This document shows, piece by piece, positions 47,454 through 56,105 of a DNA stretch of 64,000 nucleotides. Where the stretch lies: positions 682,001 to 746,000 of the forward strand of contig JAWLAE010000001.1 of the NCBI GenBank assembly GCA_041395625.1. The letters run 5' to 3'. Position 1 is the stretch's first letter. Each line of letters begins with the position of its first letter. The stretch is from CADEED01 sp041395625 (GTDB lineage: Bacteria > Pseudomonadota > Gammaproteobacteria > Steroidobacterales > Steroidobacteraceae). The notes under the pieces are model-generated. The model worked only from the letters and a program-made list of their open reading frames with translations, searched no databases and was not told the DNA's origin. The position numbers and the translations under genes are program-made.

Positions 47454-48830
47454 ATGTCGACGACGCAGCGAGCACCCATGGCGGGACGAGGGCCCGGGCT
47501 GCGGGCTAGCGGGAATGCGCGTCGTTCGCGTCCTGACAGTGGTTCGACGATTGGCGTGGTGGCGTTTGCCGGGTGTCTCACTTTACTCATCGTAGTGGGC
47601 CGCGTCGCAGAATTAGTGCCGGGCATGTCAAAACTCCAGCCTGCCAAGATTGCGTTGGGATTGTTCTTGTTGAGCGCGTTTATTGGCCGTAAACAGTTGG
47701 CTCAAACCGAGGTTCTCAAGTCACCAATCGCTCGCACAGCATTCTGGTTTTTTGCGATGGTGGCCTTCAGTGGTACCTATTCAATATGGCAGTCAAACAG
47801 TCTTGAGTTCGTATTGAATGGCCTAATCGTCATCATGATCGTCTTTGTCCTTCTTTTCAAGGTCGCACGAAACTGGCATGTGGTGGAGGCGTTACTTGTT
47901 AGTTTGTGCGTGAGCGCGGCCGCACTTGGTGCAGTGGCAATCCTCCGATATGACGGTACACGCGCGGAAGCAAGTGGTACGTACGATACGAACGACTTGG
48001 CCTACGTTCTTGTCACGACTCTACCGCTTGCTTTAGCTTTCGCGTTGGATGGCCGAGGTTTGCGTCGGTTGTTAATAGCGGGTATGGCTGGCACGATGAT
48101 CATAGCCACGTTGTTGACGGAGTCGCGAGGCGGACTCTTGGGCTTGATTGCCGGCGTAGTGGCGGTGATATGGTTGCGACCAGTAGCTGTAAATACACAC
48201 ACGGGCGAAATGGGGCGCGTTGCCAAGGCAATCGTTTGGGGTGCGATTGCGCTAATCATCGCGTTCGCAAGCTGGCCTCTATTGCCGAGCAGCTCGCGCG
48301 AGCGATTCGAATCAATGCTCGACCTTCAGTCAGATTACAACCTACAGGAAGAGAGTGTTGGACGGACATTCATTTGGAAACGAAATCTGAAAGCGGTTGC
48401 CGGACGTCCTATCGGATTTGGTGTTGGTTCGTCTTCGGCGCTCGATCTTAGGTTGGGCGGCCGTTATAAGACTGCGCACAATAGCGTTGTGCAGATTATT
48501 ACTGAATTGGGAGTATTTGGGGTCATTCTCTTCTTGCGGCTCTATTGGCTCGCGTGGCGCTTGCTGGGCGAAAGTACCAAGAACTTGCGTTCTCAAGCCG
48601 CCATCGTACCTGGCGACGGGGGAGGCATAGCCGGCGTGATACTGTATGGGCTGCGGGCATCTTTGGTCGCTAGTTTTGTTGCGGGCTTCTTCCTCTCACA
48701 GGGTTATTCCTATCTCTTGTACTCGCTGCTAGGCATAGTTGCTGCGGTTGTCTTGCTGGATCCGGCCGCGAAGTCAAGCGGAGTCGGTGTCATTGCCGCT
48801 ACCCGGCGACACACGCGCCTCGCGAGGTAA
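47454..48830 (+). CDS. O-antigen ligase/polymerase (Wzy/WaaL-like) membrane protein
   Basis: A 458-residue protein with about 11 helices and one large periplasmic loop (about 265-345) ending in FGVGSSSALDLRLGG then KTAHNSVVQIITELGVFG. The TAHN motif with a preceding loop and the LLTESRGGLLGLIAGV segment are typical of the Wzy_C/O-antigen ligase superfamily. It would polymerise repeat units after flipping by Wzx. The ATG at 47454 is two bases after a GTG-rich gap following the GT2 gene; the open frame extends further upstream in the GT2 coding region and is not used. Confidence 0.88.
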   Translation: MSTTQRAPMAGRGPGLRASGNARRSRPDSGSTIGVVAFAGCLTLLIVVGRVAELVPGMSKLQPAKIALGLFLLSAFIGRKQLAQTEVLKSPIARTAFWFFAMVAFSGTYSIWQSNSLEFVLNGLIVIMIVFVLLFKVARNWHVVEALLVSLCVSAAALGAVAILRYDGTRAEASGTYDTNDLAYVLVTTLPLALAFALDGRGLRRLLIAGMAGTMIIATLLTESRGGLLGLIAGVVAVIWLRPVAVNTHTGEMGRVAKAIVWGAIALIIAFASWPLLPSSSRERFESMLDLQSDYNLQEESVGRTFIWKRNLKAVAGRPIGFGVGSSSALDLRLGGRYKTAHNSVVQIITELGVFGVILFLRLYWLAWRLLGESTKNLRSQAAIVPGDGGGIAGVILYGLRASLVASFVAGFFLSQGYSYLLYSLLGIVAAVVLLDPAAKSSGVGVIAATRRHTRLAR

Positions 48831-48835
48831 AGGCG

Positions 48836-49960
48836 TTGGCAGAGTTGCTGATTACTAGCGAGCTTCTCGTCGCTGGTGAACACGATTCTGTTCTCAAGGC
48901 GTGGACGGAGCTCGAGCCACATTGCCGGGCATCCGCATTCACTTCCCATCATTGGATCGGCAATTGGTTGGCGAATTTGCCGACTAGCTTGCGGCTGCAC
49001 AAACTCATGGTACGGCGTGACCAGCAAGTCGTTGCGCTTGGTATCCTCGCGAGGGGGCGCGATGGTAAGTGGCCGTTGCGCCGCCGTGTCGCCTCGCTGC
49101 ATGCGACTGGCAGCGAGCAGTTCGATTGCATTTTTGTTGAGCAGAATGGTTTTCTCGTCCGGCGTGGGCTCGAGCAGTCAGTGATTGCGGCGGTCCTGCG
49201 TCACACATTCGAGTCATTGCCGAATGTTGAGCAGTTCCGCTTTGATGCGCTTGAAGAGCCCGACGAGTATCTGCGAGCGGCACGTGCTGAGAGACTCATC
49301 GTAAGCGACTCTAGAATGGCGGCGCCGTATGTCGATCTGGCGTCTATCCGAAACGCGGGCGGCGAGTATCTTGATTCACTGCCAAAAAAGGCCCGCTATG
49401 CTGTGCGCTCGGCGCGTACTGCCTACGCCGCCCAATTCGGGCCATTGAGAGTTACGCCTGCGCCGAGCGTGGAGGCGGCGCTCGAAGTGTTCTCGCGTTT
49501 GTCTCGCTTGAATACTGTTCGGCAAGAGCTTCGCGGACAGGAGAGTAGCTTCGAGAGGGAGTTCTTTCAAAAGTTTCACCGCAGTCTGATCGCGCGTACG
49601 TTCGCGAGTGGCTTCGTTGAGCTGCTCACTATGACTGCGGGAGAGGTGGTCGTCGGGCATCTGTATTTATTCCGACATCGAAATAGCATCGTCTTCTATC
49701 AATGTGGATTCGACTATAGATTGTTAGGCGCGCGCGCGCAGCCGGGGTACGCTGTCCTGTCACTGGCAATTGAGCATTACCTCGCTGCAGGTTGCGATGC
49801 CTTTGACTTTCTGGCCGAGGCCTCGCTCTACAAGTTGAGGCTCGCGCAGGCAACACGCGACATGACCTGGCTTCTATTTCGGCGTCCAACGCTACGCAAC
49901 AAGCTTGAAGCGCGGGCCCGGCGCTGGTGGCGCTCAGCATGCCGCGAGCGACGCGGGTGA
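48836..49960 (+). CDS. GNAT-fold acetyltransferase (CelD/BioF2-like)
   Basis: A 374-residue protein. Features of the FemAB/CelD-like group are SAFTSHHWIGNWL near the start, a middle AYVDL-type block (APYVDLASI) followed by SLPKKARYAVRSARTAY, and the acetyltransferase core VVVGHLYLFRHRNSIVFYQCGFDYR, with GYAVLSLAIEHYLAAGCDAFDFL. Such proteins are common in exopolysaccharide loci and are believed to acylate sugars. A TTG at 48836 with GAGG upstream is the earliest possible start. It follows the polymerase by five bases. Confidence 0.82.
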   Translation: MAELLITSELLVAGEHDSVLKAWTELEPHCRASAFTSHHWIGNWLANLPTSLRLHKLMVRRDQQVVALGILARGRDGKWPLRRRVASLHATGSEQFDCIFVEQNGFLVRRGLEQSVIAAVLRHTFESLPNVEQFRFDALEEPDEYLRAARAERLIVSDSRMAAPYVDLASIRNAGGEYLDSLPKKARYAVRSARTAYAAQFGPLRVTPAPSVEAALEVFSRLSRLNTVRQELRGQESSFEREFFQKFHRSLIARTFASGFVELLTMTAGEVVVGHLYLFRHRNSIVFYQCGFDYRLLGARAQPGYAVLSLAIEHYLAAGCDAFDFLAEASLYKLRLAQATRDMTWLLFRRPTLRNKLEARARRWWRSACRERRG

Positions 49961-50278
49961 GGCAATCAGCGTTTCCTGCGTTCCGCCGGGCAATTGGGCA
50001 CAGCCGCCGTGTGCACAGCAGTCGTGCAATTGACGCTCATGGCTGGCGACCGTAAGATTTAGTGATCGAGCTGGCATCTAGTGCGACAGTGTTTTAGTCA
50101 AAATGTTAGGTAAGGCGGATTGCTTCGATTGCGCGGGAAAAACTTGGCTTACTTCCCGTGTTGTATTGGGGTCGTCGCGTAGGTGTGTGGCTAGCAGCCA
50201 CTGTGTGTGCGTTCTAGGATGGTTGAGTCCAGGAACGGCCGTGCGGGCGGCGCGATCTTAGCTTCTAGTGCTTAGTCG
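49961..50278 (+). other. 318-base gap upstream of a GT4 gene
   Basis: No coding frame, tRNA or strong hairpin is seen. Base composition is more even than in the genes around it. It probably holds the promoter for the eight-gene plus-strand run beginning at 50279, but no clear -35/-10 or sigma-54 site was found. Confidence 0.4.
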
Positions 50279-51460
50279 ATGACGAAGACCGAGACAGGTG
50301 TGGACCCGCTCGCGCAGAATGCTTTGGCGCCATTGATCGCAGAGGGTCTGTACAGCTTCGAAATCGGCGGCGGCGAACGAGTGGGGGCCAATCTCGCGCT
50401 AGCATTTGTACGTCGTGGCTATCGCGTCACAGTGTTCGCAATGTACGGTGAACACGGCCCCATTCGAGACGAACTCGAAGAGCAAGACATTCGCTGCGTC
50501 GGGCTGAATTATCTTGCCGGCTCGCGTTGGAGCCGTCGTTTGACTTACCCATTCAGAATCGCGGCCTTCTTGCGCCGTGAACGTGCGGTGGCGCTCCACG
50601 TGCATTACGGTACCGCCTTGATAGTGATTGCATGGGGTGCAATGCTTGCGCGTGTGAGCCGGACTGTCATGACCGAACACGCTTTGCATCAGTACTTGGA
50701 AAGTCCGAAGTATATGCGGCAGATCCGCATCGCCGCGGTATTCGCTCAGTTTGTCACTGGCGTGAACTCCAGTATCGTCGAGTTTTTCAGGACGCGGGTC
50801 GGCGTGGCGCCTGATCGCGCGGTGTTTATTCCGAATGGGGTTCAAGTACCGCTCAATCAACTGCAACGCAACATGCAGATGCGCCGTGACTTGGAAGTAC
50901 ACGATGACGACTTCCTGTTTGTGTTCGTTGGGCGACTCCATCCAACGAAGGATATTCCAACACTACTGCGAGCCTTTGCGCAAGTGCGTCTTCAACCGGA
51001 CAGTAACGCGAGACTGTGGATAGTAGGAGACGGTGCGGAGCGCGCGGCGCTGGAAGTGCTTGCTGAACGTTTGTTAGTGTCGGCGCGAGTCACCTTCCTC
51101 GGACAACGCACAGATGTGCGGCAGATACTGTGCGCCGCCGACACGCTGGTTATGTCCTCCATAACGGAAGGTGCGCCGATGGTTTTGCTCGAAGCGATGG
51201 CACAGCGTGTTCCTTGCATTGCAACTTCTGTTGGGGCCATTCCGGAGCTGCTGTTGCCAGATTGTGGGCTGGTCGTTGGTCCGCGGTCTCCGGACGAATT
51301 GGCCGCCGCAATGACTCGCATGCTGAGCGACGGCGCCTTACGCGACTCTGTTCGGCACAGAGCCTTCACTCGCGTCGCAACGAACTACGATATCGAGAAG
51401 ACTGTTGACCAGTACTTGAATCTGCTGGGCTTGCCAGCGCGGTGGATGCCGGAAACATAG
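50279..51460 (+). CDS. Glycosyltransferase family 4 protein
   Basis: A 393-residue GT-B enzyme. The N-terminal FEIGGGERVGANLALAFVRRGY is the glycine-rich acceptor-side loop; VFIPNGV and FLFVFVGRLHPTKDIPTLLRAF near residue 225 mark the start of the C-terminal domain; SSITEGAPMVLLEAMAQRVPC near residue 302 is the E-x7-E donor site. It adds a sugar from a nucleotide donor. Its last 20 codons overlap an alternative start of the next gene; the FkbH-like protein is read from 51487. Confidence 0.87.
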   Translation: MTKTETGVDPLAQNALAPLIAEGLYSFEIGGGERVGANLALAFVRRGYRVTVFAMYGEHGPIRDELEEQDIRCVGLNYLAGSRWSRRLTYPFRIAAFLRRERAVALHVHYGTALIVIAWGAMLARVSRTVMTEHALHQYLESPKYMRQIRIAAVFAQFVTGVNSSIVEFFRTRVGVAPDRAVFIPNGVQVPLNQLQRNMQMRRDLEVHDDDFLFVFVGRLHPTKDIPTLLRAFAQVRLQPDSNARLWIVGDGAERAALEVLAERLLVSARVTFLGQRTDVRQILCAADTLVMSSITEGAPMVLLEAMAQRVPCIATSVGAIPELLLPDCGLVVGPRSPDELAAAMTRMLSDGALRDSVRHRAFTRVATNYDIEKTVDQYLNLLGLPARWMPET

Positions 51461-51486
51461 ACCTCGCACGCACTGATTGTCTTGTA

Positions 51487-53229
51487 ATGAATGTCAAGGA
51501 CGCTCTGACCGCGATTCGATCTGGCCCACGCGATGGTAAGCCTTTCAACGTGCGTCTAGCCTGTGGCTTCACACCTTTGCATCTGTCGACTCTGCTGAAC
51601 GCGCGCTTGCAGCTGGCATTTCCGACGCGCAAGGTCACGGTTGAGATCGGTGTTTTTGGTGACCTGCTCGGCACCATCAAAGCGACGGATGCCAGTAGCT
51701 GCGATGCGCTCTGCGTCGTTCTTGAATACGGGGATTTGGATCCGCGACTCGGCTATCGTGAAGCGCGCAGATGGGGTCCAGCCGTAGCCGCCGAGCTGGC
51801 CGACGTTGTCGCGGAACGATTGCAGCATCTTGCAAATGCCGTTGTTGCTGCAGCGCGCACCGTGACCGTCGCGATCGCCGGACCAACCTTACAGCCGGCG
51901 CCATTGTTCCACACCACACCTTGGCAGGCCTCATCTCAGTTGTTGGCTGTCGAGCGAGAGATCGCTAACTGTCTTAATCGAGTAGGTAGTGTTCCGGGCA
52001 TTGCGGTTGCGAATTCCCATTGGTTGCGCTCGACTGCGGACGCGGCGCCGCGCCATGATATACGTTCCGATCTGGTGACAGGGTTCCCGTACTCAGTGGC
52101 CCATGCAGATCGGGTTGCTGAATGCTTGGGGGCGTTAGTCGCGCCGCCGATGCCTCGTAAGGGACTAATTACCGATCTTGACGATACACTATGGTCGGGA
52201 ATTGTCGGTGATGTTGGTGAGGAGGCAGTGAGTTGGGATCTCGCTGCCAAGACGCATCACCATGCGCTCTTCCAGACTCTGCTGGCAGCACTGAGCGAAG
52301 AGGGCGTACTGCTTGCAATTGCAAGCAAGAACAGCGCTGAAGTGGCAGCCGGCGCACTGCACCGCCCGGACATGTTGGTCGATCCGAGTAAATTGTTTCC
52401 GCAGGAGATAAATTGGAACGCAAAGTCACTGTCGGTAGGTCGAATCTTGTCACGCTGGAACATCGGGCCAGAAGCGGTGGTCTTTGTCGACGATAGCGAA
52501 TATGAATTGGCTGAAGTAAAGGCCGCATACCCGCAAATCGAGTGCGTCCAATTTCCCACTCGTGACCCTGATGCCGTCGTCGATACGCTATGGGATCTGC
52601 GGCGAATGTTTGGCCGACAGCACCTGTCAGCCGAGGATGCGCTGCGGAGTTCGAGTATTCGGCAGGCTGCGAAATTTGAACTGGCGCGCGATCAGTCTGG
52701 TAGCGGAGGCGGTTTTCTGGCGAACGTCGATGCATTGATCGAGTTTGACTTCCGCCCTGCCGCGACTGATAAGCGCTCCCTCGAGCTCGTGAATAAGACG
52801 AATCAGTTCAATCTCAACGGTACACGACTAACGGAGTCTGATTGGCGACAAATGCACGCGCGGACAAACGCCTGGTCCGTCGTGGTGTCGTATACGGACA
52901 GGTTTGGTCCGCTTGGGAAGGTCGCAGTGCTCGCGGGAGTCGCGTCGGATGGTAATATAAGAATCGAGACATGGGTCCTTAGTTGCCGAGCGTTTTCGCG
53001 GCAAATCGAACAGCAGTGTCTGCGCGCACTCTTCATGGAGTTTCCGGACATACACACGGCGTCGCTTTCGTATGGCAAAACGCCGCGCAATGGTCCAATC
53101 AAGGCGTTTCTGGATTCGCTAGGAATCGCTCTGGATGGGAGTGATCCCATGATCTTCCGCGATAAGGTCGAAGATCTCACCAGATCTCTTCCCCATCGAG
53201 TCAATATACGGAGTCGCCGCAATGTCTGA
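51487..53229 (+). CDS. FkbH-like HAD-IIIC phosphatase/glyceryl transferase
   Basis: A 580-residue multidomain protein. Residues about 20-220 form an SGNH-like N-terminal region; a HAD domain follows with DLDDTLW (Asp230, Asp232), AIASKN and FVDDSEYE; the C-terminal third has a GNAT-like fold with NKTNQFNLNGTR. This is the FkbH arrangement. FkbH proteins take the glyceryl group of 1,3-bisphosphoglycerate, dephosphorylate it and load it on an acyl carrier protein, and the next gene is such a carrier. The ATG at 51487 is the best start. It overlaps the ACP gene by eight bases. Confidence 0.88.
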   Translation: MNVKDALTAIRSGPRDGKPFNVRLACGFTPLHLSTLLNARLQLAFPTRKVTVEIGVFGDLLGTIKATDASSCDALCVVLEYGDLDPRLGYREARRWGPAVAAELADVVAERLQHLANAVVAAARTVTVAIAGPTLQPAPLFHTTPWQASSQLLAVEREIANCLNRVGSVPGIAVANSHWLRSTADAAPRHDIRSDLVTGFPYSVAHADRVAECLGALVAPPMPRKGLITDLDDTLWSGIVGDVGEEAVSWDLAAKTHHHALFQTLLAALSEEGVLLAIASKNSAEVAAGALHRPDMLVDPSKLFPQEINWNAKSLSVGRILSRWNIGPEAVVFVDDSEYELAEVKAAYPQIECVQFPTRDPDAVVDTLWDLRRMFGRQHLSAEDALRSSSIRQAAKFELARDQSGSGGGFLANVDALIEFDFRPAATDKRSLELVNKTNQFNLNGTRLTESDWRQMHARTNAWSVVVSYTDRFGPLGKVAVLAGVASDGNIRIETWVLSCRAFSRQIEQQCLRALFMEFPDIHTASLSYGKTPRNGPIKAFLDSLGIALDGSDPMIFRDKVEDLTRSLPHRVNIRSRRNV

Positions 53230-53470
53230 TACACGAAGCCGGTTACTGGCATGCTTTCGTCTCGTGTTCCTGGACGCATCGGACTCTGAATTGCTTGTGG
53301 CGACGCCCTCTAGCTACGACGCTTGGGATAGCATTGCTGCAATTACGCTCGTGAATGTGATTGAGGACGAGTTCCAGGTGCAGGTCGACTTTGACAGAGT
53401 CGGTGATCTGGATTCCTTTGAGAAAGTTCTGGAGTATGTCAGGGAGTTGTTGGCCGCAAATGCTGAATAA
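53222..53470 (+). CDS. Acyl carrier protein
   Basis: An 82-residue phosphopantetheine-binding protein. The attachment serine is Ser37 in AWDSIAAITLV, followed by helix II and VIEDEFQVQVDFDRV, as in ACPs. It overlaps the FkbH-like gene by eight bases and precedes the VOC gene by two. Its likely role is to carry a glyceryl or related hydroxyacyl group made by the FkbH-like protein. Confidence 0.9.
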   Translation: MSDTRSRLLACFRLVFLDASDSELLVATPSSYDAWDSIAAITLVNVIEDEFQVQVDFDRVGDLDSFEKVLEYVRELLAANAE

Positions 53471-53472
53471 CA

Positions 53473-53901
53473 ATGGCGCAGACAGATAGCGGTGGCGCGC
53501 GCTTTCATCACATTGGTTTTGTGGTGTCCAGCGTCGAGGCCGCTGCCCAGGGTTTCATCGCTTCGCTTGGCGCAACTTGGGACGGCGAGGTCTTCGTAGA
53601 TCCCTTGCAGCGCGTGCGTGTCTCGTTCTTGTGTATCGATGTCAATCGCACGCGGCTGGAACTAGTAGAGCCGCTGGGACCAGGTTCGCCGGTCAGCCGG
53701 TTTCTGGCAACCCAAGGCGGTTTGCACCACATTTGTCTGGAAACGCTTGATACTGAAACATCGCTGCAGCGGGTGCGCAATGCTGGAGGCGCAATCGTCA
53801 GTCGGCCAAAGCCGGCCGTTGCCTTCGGTGGACGGACAATCGCCTGGGCGTTAACTCGAGAAAAGTTGTTGGTGGAGTTCCTAGCAGTAGACGGCGCATA
53901 A
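53473..53901 (+). CDS. VOC-superfamily protein, methylmalonyl-CoA epimerase-like
   Basis: A 142-residue vicinal-oxygen-chelate protein with two beta-alpha-beta-beta-beta modules. Metal ligands are suggested by FHHIGFVV (His12 or His13), LELVEPLG (Glu), GLHHICLE (His) and LLVEFL (Glu), the pattern of methylmalonyl-CoA epimerase. Such enzymes epimerise or rearrange alpha-carbons next to a thioester. The position between an ACP and an acyltransferase suggests action on an acyl-ACP, which is an inference. Confidence 0.78.
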   Translation: MAQTDSGGARFHHIGFVVSSVEAAAQGFIASLGATWDGEVFVDPLQRVRVSFLCIDVNRTRLELVEPLGPGSPVSRFLATQGGLHHICLETLDTETSLQRVRNAGGAIVSRPKPAVAFGGRTIAWALTREKLLVEFLAVDGA

Positions 53902-53918
53902 CGAGCTTTAATATCACT

Positions 53919-54698
53919 ATGCTCAATTCATGGTTGTTAAGGATAAAGACCGGCGATGGTTTGATACCACGCTTGGGCAGGAGGATCGTGCGCGGCACCC
54001 GCACGTTTCGTCTGCCAATACCGGCGTTTCTGAATGGCCTACTGCGGTTCCTTTTTGAAGTTGTCGGCGCGATTGCCAGTATTGGTCGTTGGTTTCTGGC
54101 TGTCGTTTTTTATGAGCCATTATTCCGCGGCAGATGCGTACGTGTTGGCAAGCGAGCGCGCATCACCCGCCTACCATTCGTGGTGGGGCCCGTGCAGATC
54201 GCACTCGGAGATGACGTCAACTTCTTCGGTAAGGTTGACGTAATGAGCGGTCACATTCTGGCCGGTCCGAGATTGGTACTTGGCGACCGAGTAGACATTG
54301 GTCACAACGTGAGTTTCGTTGTCAATCAACTCATCGAAATCGGCGACGACGTCAATGTTGCCTCTGGCGTGCGCTTCATGGATTCCGACGCGCACCCGCG
54401 CGATACGATCGAACGAATATCGGACATGGCGCCCCGACCGGAGGAAATCAAACCGGTGAAGATATGTCGCCGAGCATGGATTGGCCAAAATACGTTCATC
54501 CTGAAGGGCGTGACAATTGGTGAAGGCGCGATCATCGGTGTGAATAGTGTCGTTGTGACGGATATCCCGCCTTATTCTGTTGCGATGGGCAATCCTGCGC
54601 GCGTCGTAGTGAAAGGCGCGGCGCCATCCAACGAGACTACGACAGCCAAATCGATCAGCAATTCTGATGACACAACGACGACTTCTCCTCCGAATTAG
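53919..54698 (+). CDS. Hexapeptide-repeat acyltransferase (LbH)
   Basis: A 259-residue protein. The N-terminal 60 residues include a hydrophobic stretch (about 30-50), and residues about 75-225 form left-handed beta-helix turns (VKICRRAWIGQNTFILKGVTIGEGAIIGVNSVVVTDI) ending in SVAMGNPARVV. SDAHPRD near residue 150 matches the His of the maltose/galactoside acetyltransferase group. The last 25 residues are a low-complexity Thr/Ser tail. It is the candidate transferase of the acyl-ACP product made by the three preceding genes. Confidence 0.82.
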   Translation: MLNSWLLRIKTGDGLIPRLGRRIVRGTRTFRLPIPAFLNGLLRFLFEVVGAIASIGRWFLAVVFYEPLFRGRCVRVGKRARITRLPFVVGPVQIALGDDVNFFGKVDVMSGHILAGPRLVLGDRVDIGHNVSFVVNQLIEIGDDVNVASGVRFMDSDAHPRDTIERISDMAPRPEEIKPVKICRRAWIGQNTFILKGVTIGEGAIIGVNSVVVTDIPPYSVAMGNPARVVVKGAAPSNETTTAKSISNSDDTTTTSPPN

Positions 54699-54826
54699 GT
54701 ACTGCCTAACGTTTCTTCGTGCGAAGCCGTCCGAAGGGATATCAATGATGCCCGCTTGGGTGATTGTCGGTTGCATTCAAACCGCACAATATTCCGAGTC
54801 TCTTTCGGCCCGTGCAAACTAATTCC

Positions 54827-55933
54827 ATGCGAAACGCGCTGCATATAGTCAGCACAAGTGGGTTGTATGGAGCCGAGCGCGTCTTGCTCGAGTTGTCCCA
54901 GTTTCTGAAGCAGAATTCATGGAACGCACAAGTTCTCGCTATCGACGGTGCAGGCGCAACGCCTTTGGTCGTTGCAGCCGGGCGGATGGGCATTCAGGCG
55001 GAGTCGTTTGGTCGGGCGTCGAGCGGCACATTAGGGTTCGCCAAGAGAATCGCACACTACTTAGATGAGCGTTCAATCGACATCGTGCATTCCCATGGCT
55101 ACAAGCCGAACATTCTATTGGCGATGACCGGGCAGCCTCGACGGCGCGTTTGCATTGCTACGTGTCACAGTTGGTACAGCAATACCCTTAGACTGCGCGC
55201 ATACGAGTGGCTTGACAAGCGTGCGCTGCGATCGTTTCATCATGTCGCTGCCGTCTCGGGCGAGATCGAGCGGAGACTGTTGGCGGCGCAAGTGAGCCGA
55301 TCGCGCGTCACTGTCATAAAGAACGGGCTCGATCCGGAAATCCCATCGATCAGTGCGCGCAGAGTAATCCGGGAGCAGTTGGGAGTGCCTCCAGGCGGAT
55401 TGCTGCTGCTTCGCGTGGGACGCCTGGTTGCTCCGAAAGGGAACGCCATTCTGCTGCATGCTTTGGCGGAACTCCCTAGTGCGAATTGGAGACTCGCATT
55501 CGTGGGTGGCGGTGAGCAGCTTGCAGAGACTCAGCAGCTGGCGCATTCCCTAGGTATTGCGTCCGTTACAACTTTTTGCGGGTTTCGCGAGAATGTCGCG
55601 GACTATTTGGCGGCTGCCGATTTGTTCGTGAGTCCGTCAGTCAGCGAGGGATTGCCGATGGTCTTGCTTGAAGCCATGGCTGCGGGACTGCCGATCGTCT
55701 CGACCAACGTCGGGGAGATTCCGCGCGTTATTACTTCGGAGAAGGACGGGCTTCTTGTGCCGCCAGGCGACGTCCAGCCGCTGCGCGACGCGCTCAACCG
55801 TGCGATGACGAATTCGAGCCAGCGTGCTCGCTGGGGTGACGAAGCTCGGCGGACCTATTCAGAAGGCTACTCTCGACGTGCCATGGGTGTGGCTTACCTG
55901 AAGATCTACGATGCTGCAATGCAGCGACGATAA
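54827..55933 (+). CDS. Glycosyltransferase family 4 protein
   Basis: A 368-residue GT-B enzyme starting MRNALHIVSTSGLYGAERVL, which contains the N-terminal glycine-containing loop. DIVHSHGYKPNILLAM, VIKNGLDP and LLRVGRLVAPKGNAILLHAL follow, and the donor site is SVSEGLPMVLLEAMAAGLPIV near residue 283. The ATG at 54827 is the natural start; the frame is open upstream to 54764. It is the last gene of the polysaccharide locus before the PEP-CTERM gene. Confidence 0.87.
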   Translation: MRNALHIVSTSGLYGAERVLLELSQFLKQNSWNAQVLAIDGAGATPLVVAAGRMGIQAESFGRASSGTLGFAKRIAHYLDERSIDIVHSHGYKPNILLAMTGQPRRRVCIATCHSWYSNTLRLRAYEWLDKRALRSFHHVAAVSGEIERRLLAAQVSRSRVTVIKNGLDPEIPSISARRVIREQLGVPPGGLLLLRVGRLVAPKGNAILLHALAELPSANWRLAFVGGGEQLAETQQLAHSLGIASVTTFCGFRENVADYLAAADLFVSPSVSEGLPMVLLEAMAAGLPIVSTNVGEIPRVITSEKDGLLVPPGDVQPLRDALNRAMTNSSQRARWGDEARRTYSEGYSRRAMGVAYLKIYDAAMQRR

Positions 55934-55995
55934 GATAGGCTCGTCGGAATGGTGTCGATGTTTTTTACAGCCCGAGCCGCGAGATCGGCGCGCGA

Positions 55996-56029
55996 TTTGA
56001 TATTCAATCGTAAGATATTGATTATCAAA
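55996..56029. promoter_or_regulatory. Candidate activator site: TTTGATA-N20-TATCAAA
   Basis: A perfect 7-base inverted repeat in an AT-rich stretch, ending 13 bases before the sigma-54 promoter of the PEP-CTERM gene. Its position upstream of a -24/-12 promoter makes it a candidate PrsR or IHF binding site, but no PrsR consensus was available for comparison. Confidence 0.35.
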
Positions 56030-56041
56030 GAAAAAGTATGC

Positions 56042-56058
56042 TTGGCACGTAGGTTGCT
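56042..56058 (+). promoter_or_regulatory. Sigma-54 (-24/-12) promoter of the PEP-CTERM gene
   Basis: TTGGCAC (56042-56048), five bases, TTGCT (56054-56058): the invariant GG and GC are exactly 12 bases apart and match the sigma-54 consensus. The predicted start is near 56069, 37 bases before the ATG. Sigma-54 control of PEP-CTERM genes by PrsR is established for XrtA systems, and prsK/prsR are in this window. Confidence 0.85.
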
Positions 56059-56105
56059 TATACAGTTATGTCAGCGATCCCGCTGTAGGCCCTTAAGGAA
56101 TAAAT

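Noticed and set aside
51487..53901. Polyketide methoxymalonyl-ACP extender biosynthesis
   Set aside because: FkbH and ACP fit, but no polyketide synthase, acyl-CoA dehydrogenase or hydroxyacyl dehydrogenase is present in the neighbourhood; polysaccharide decoration is the simpler reading.
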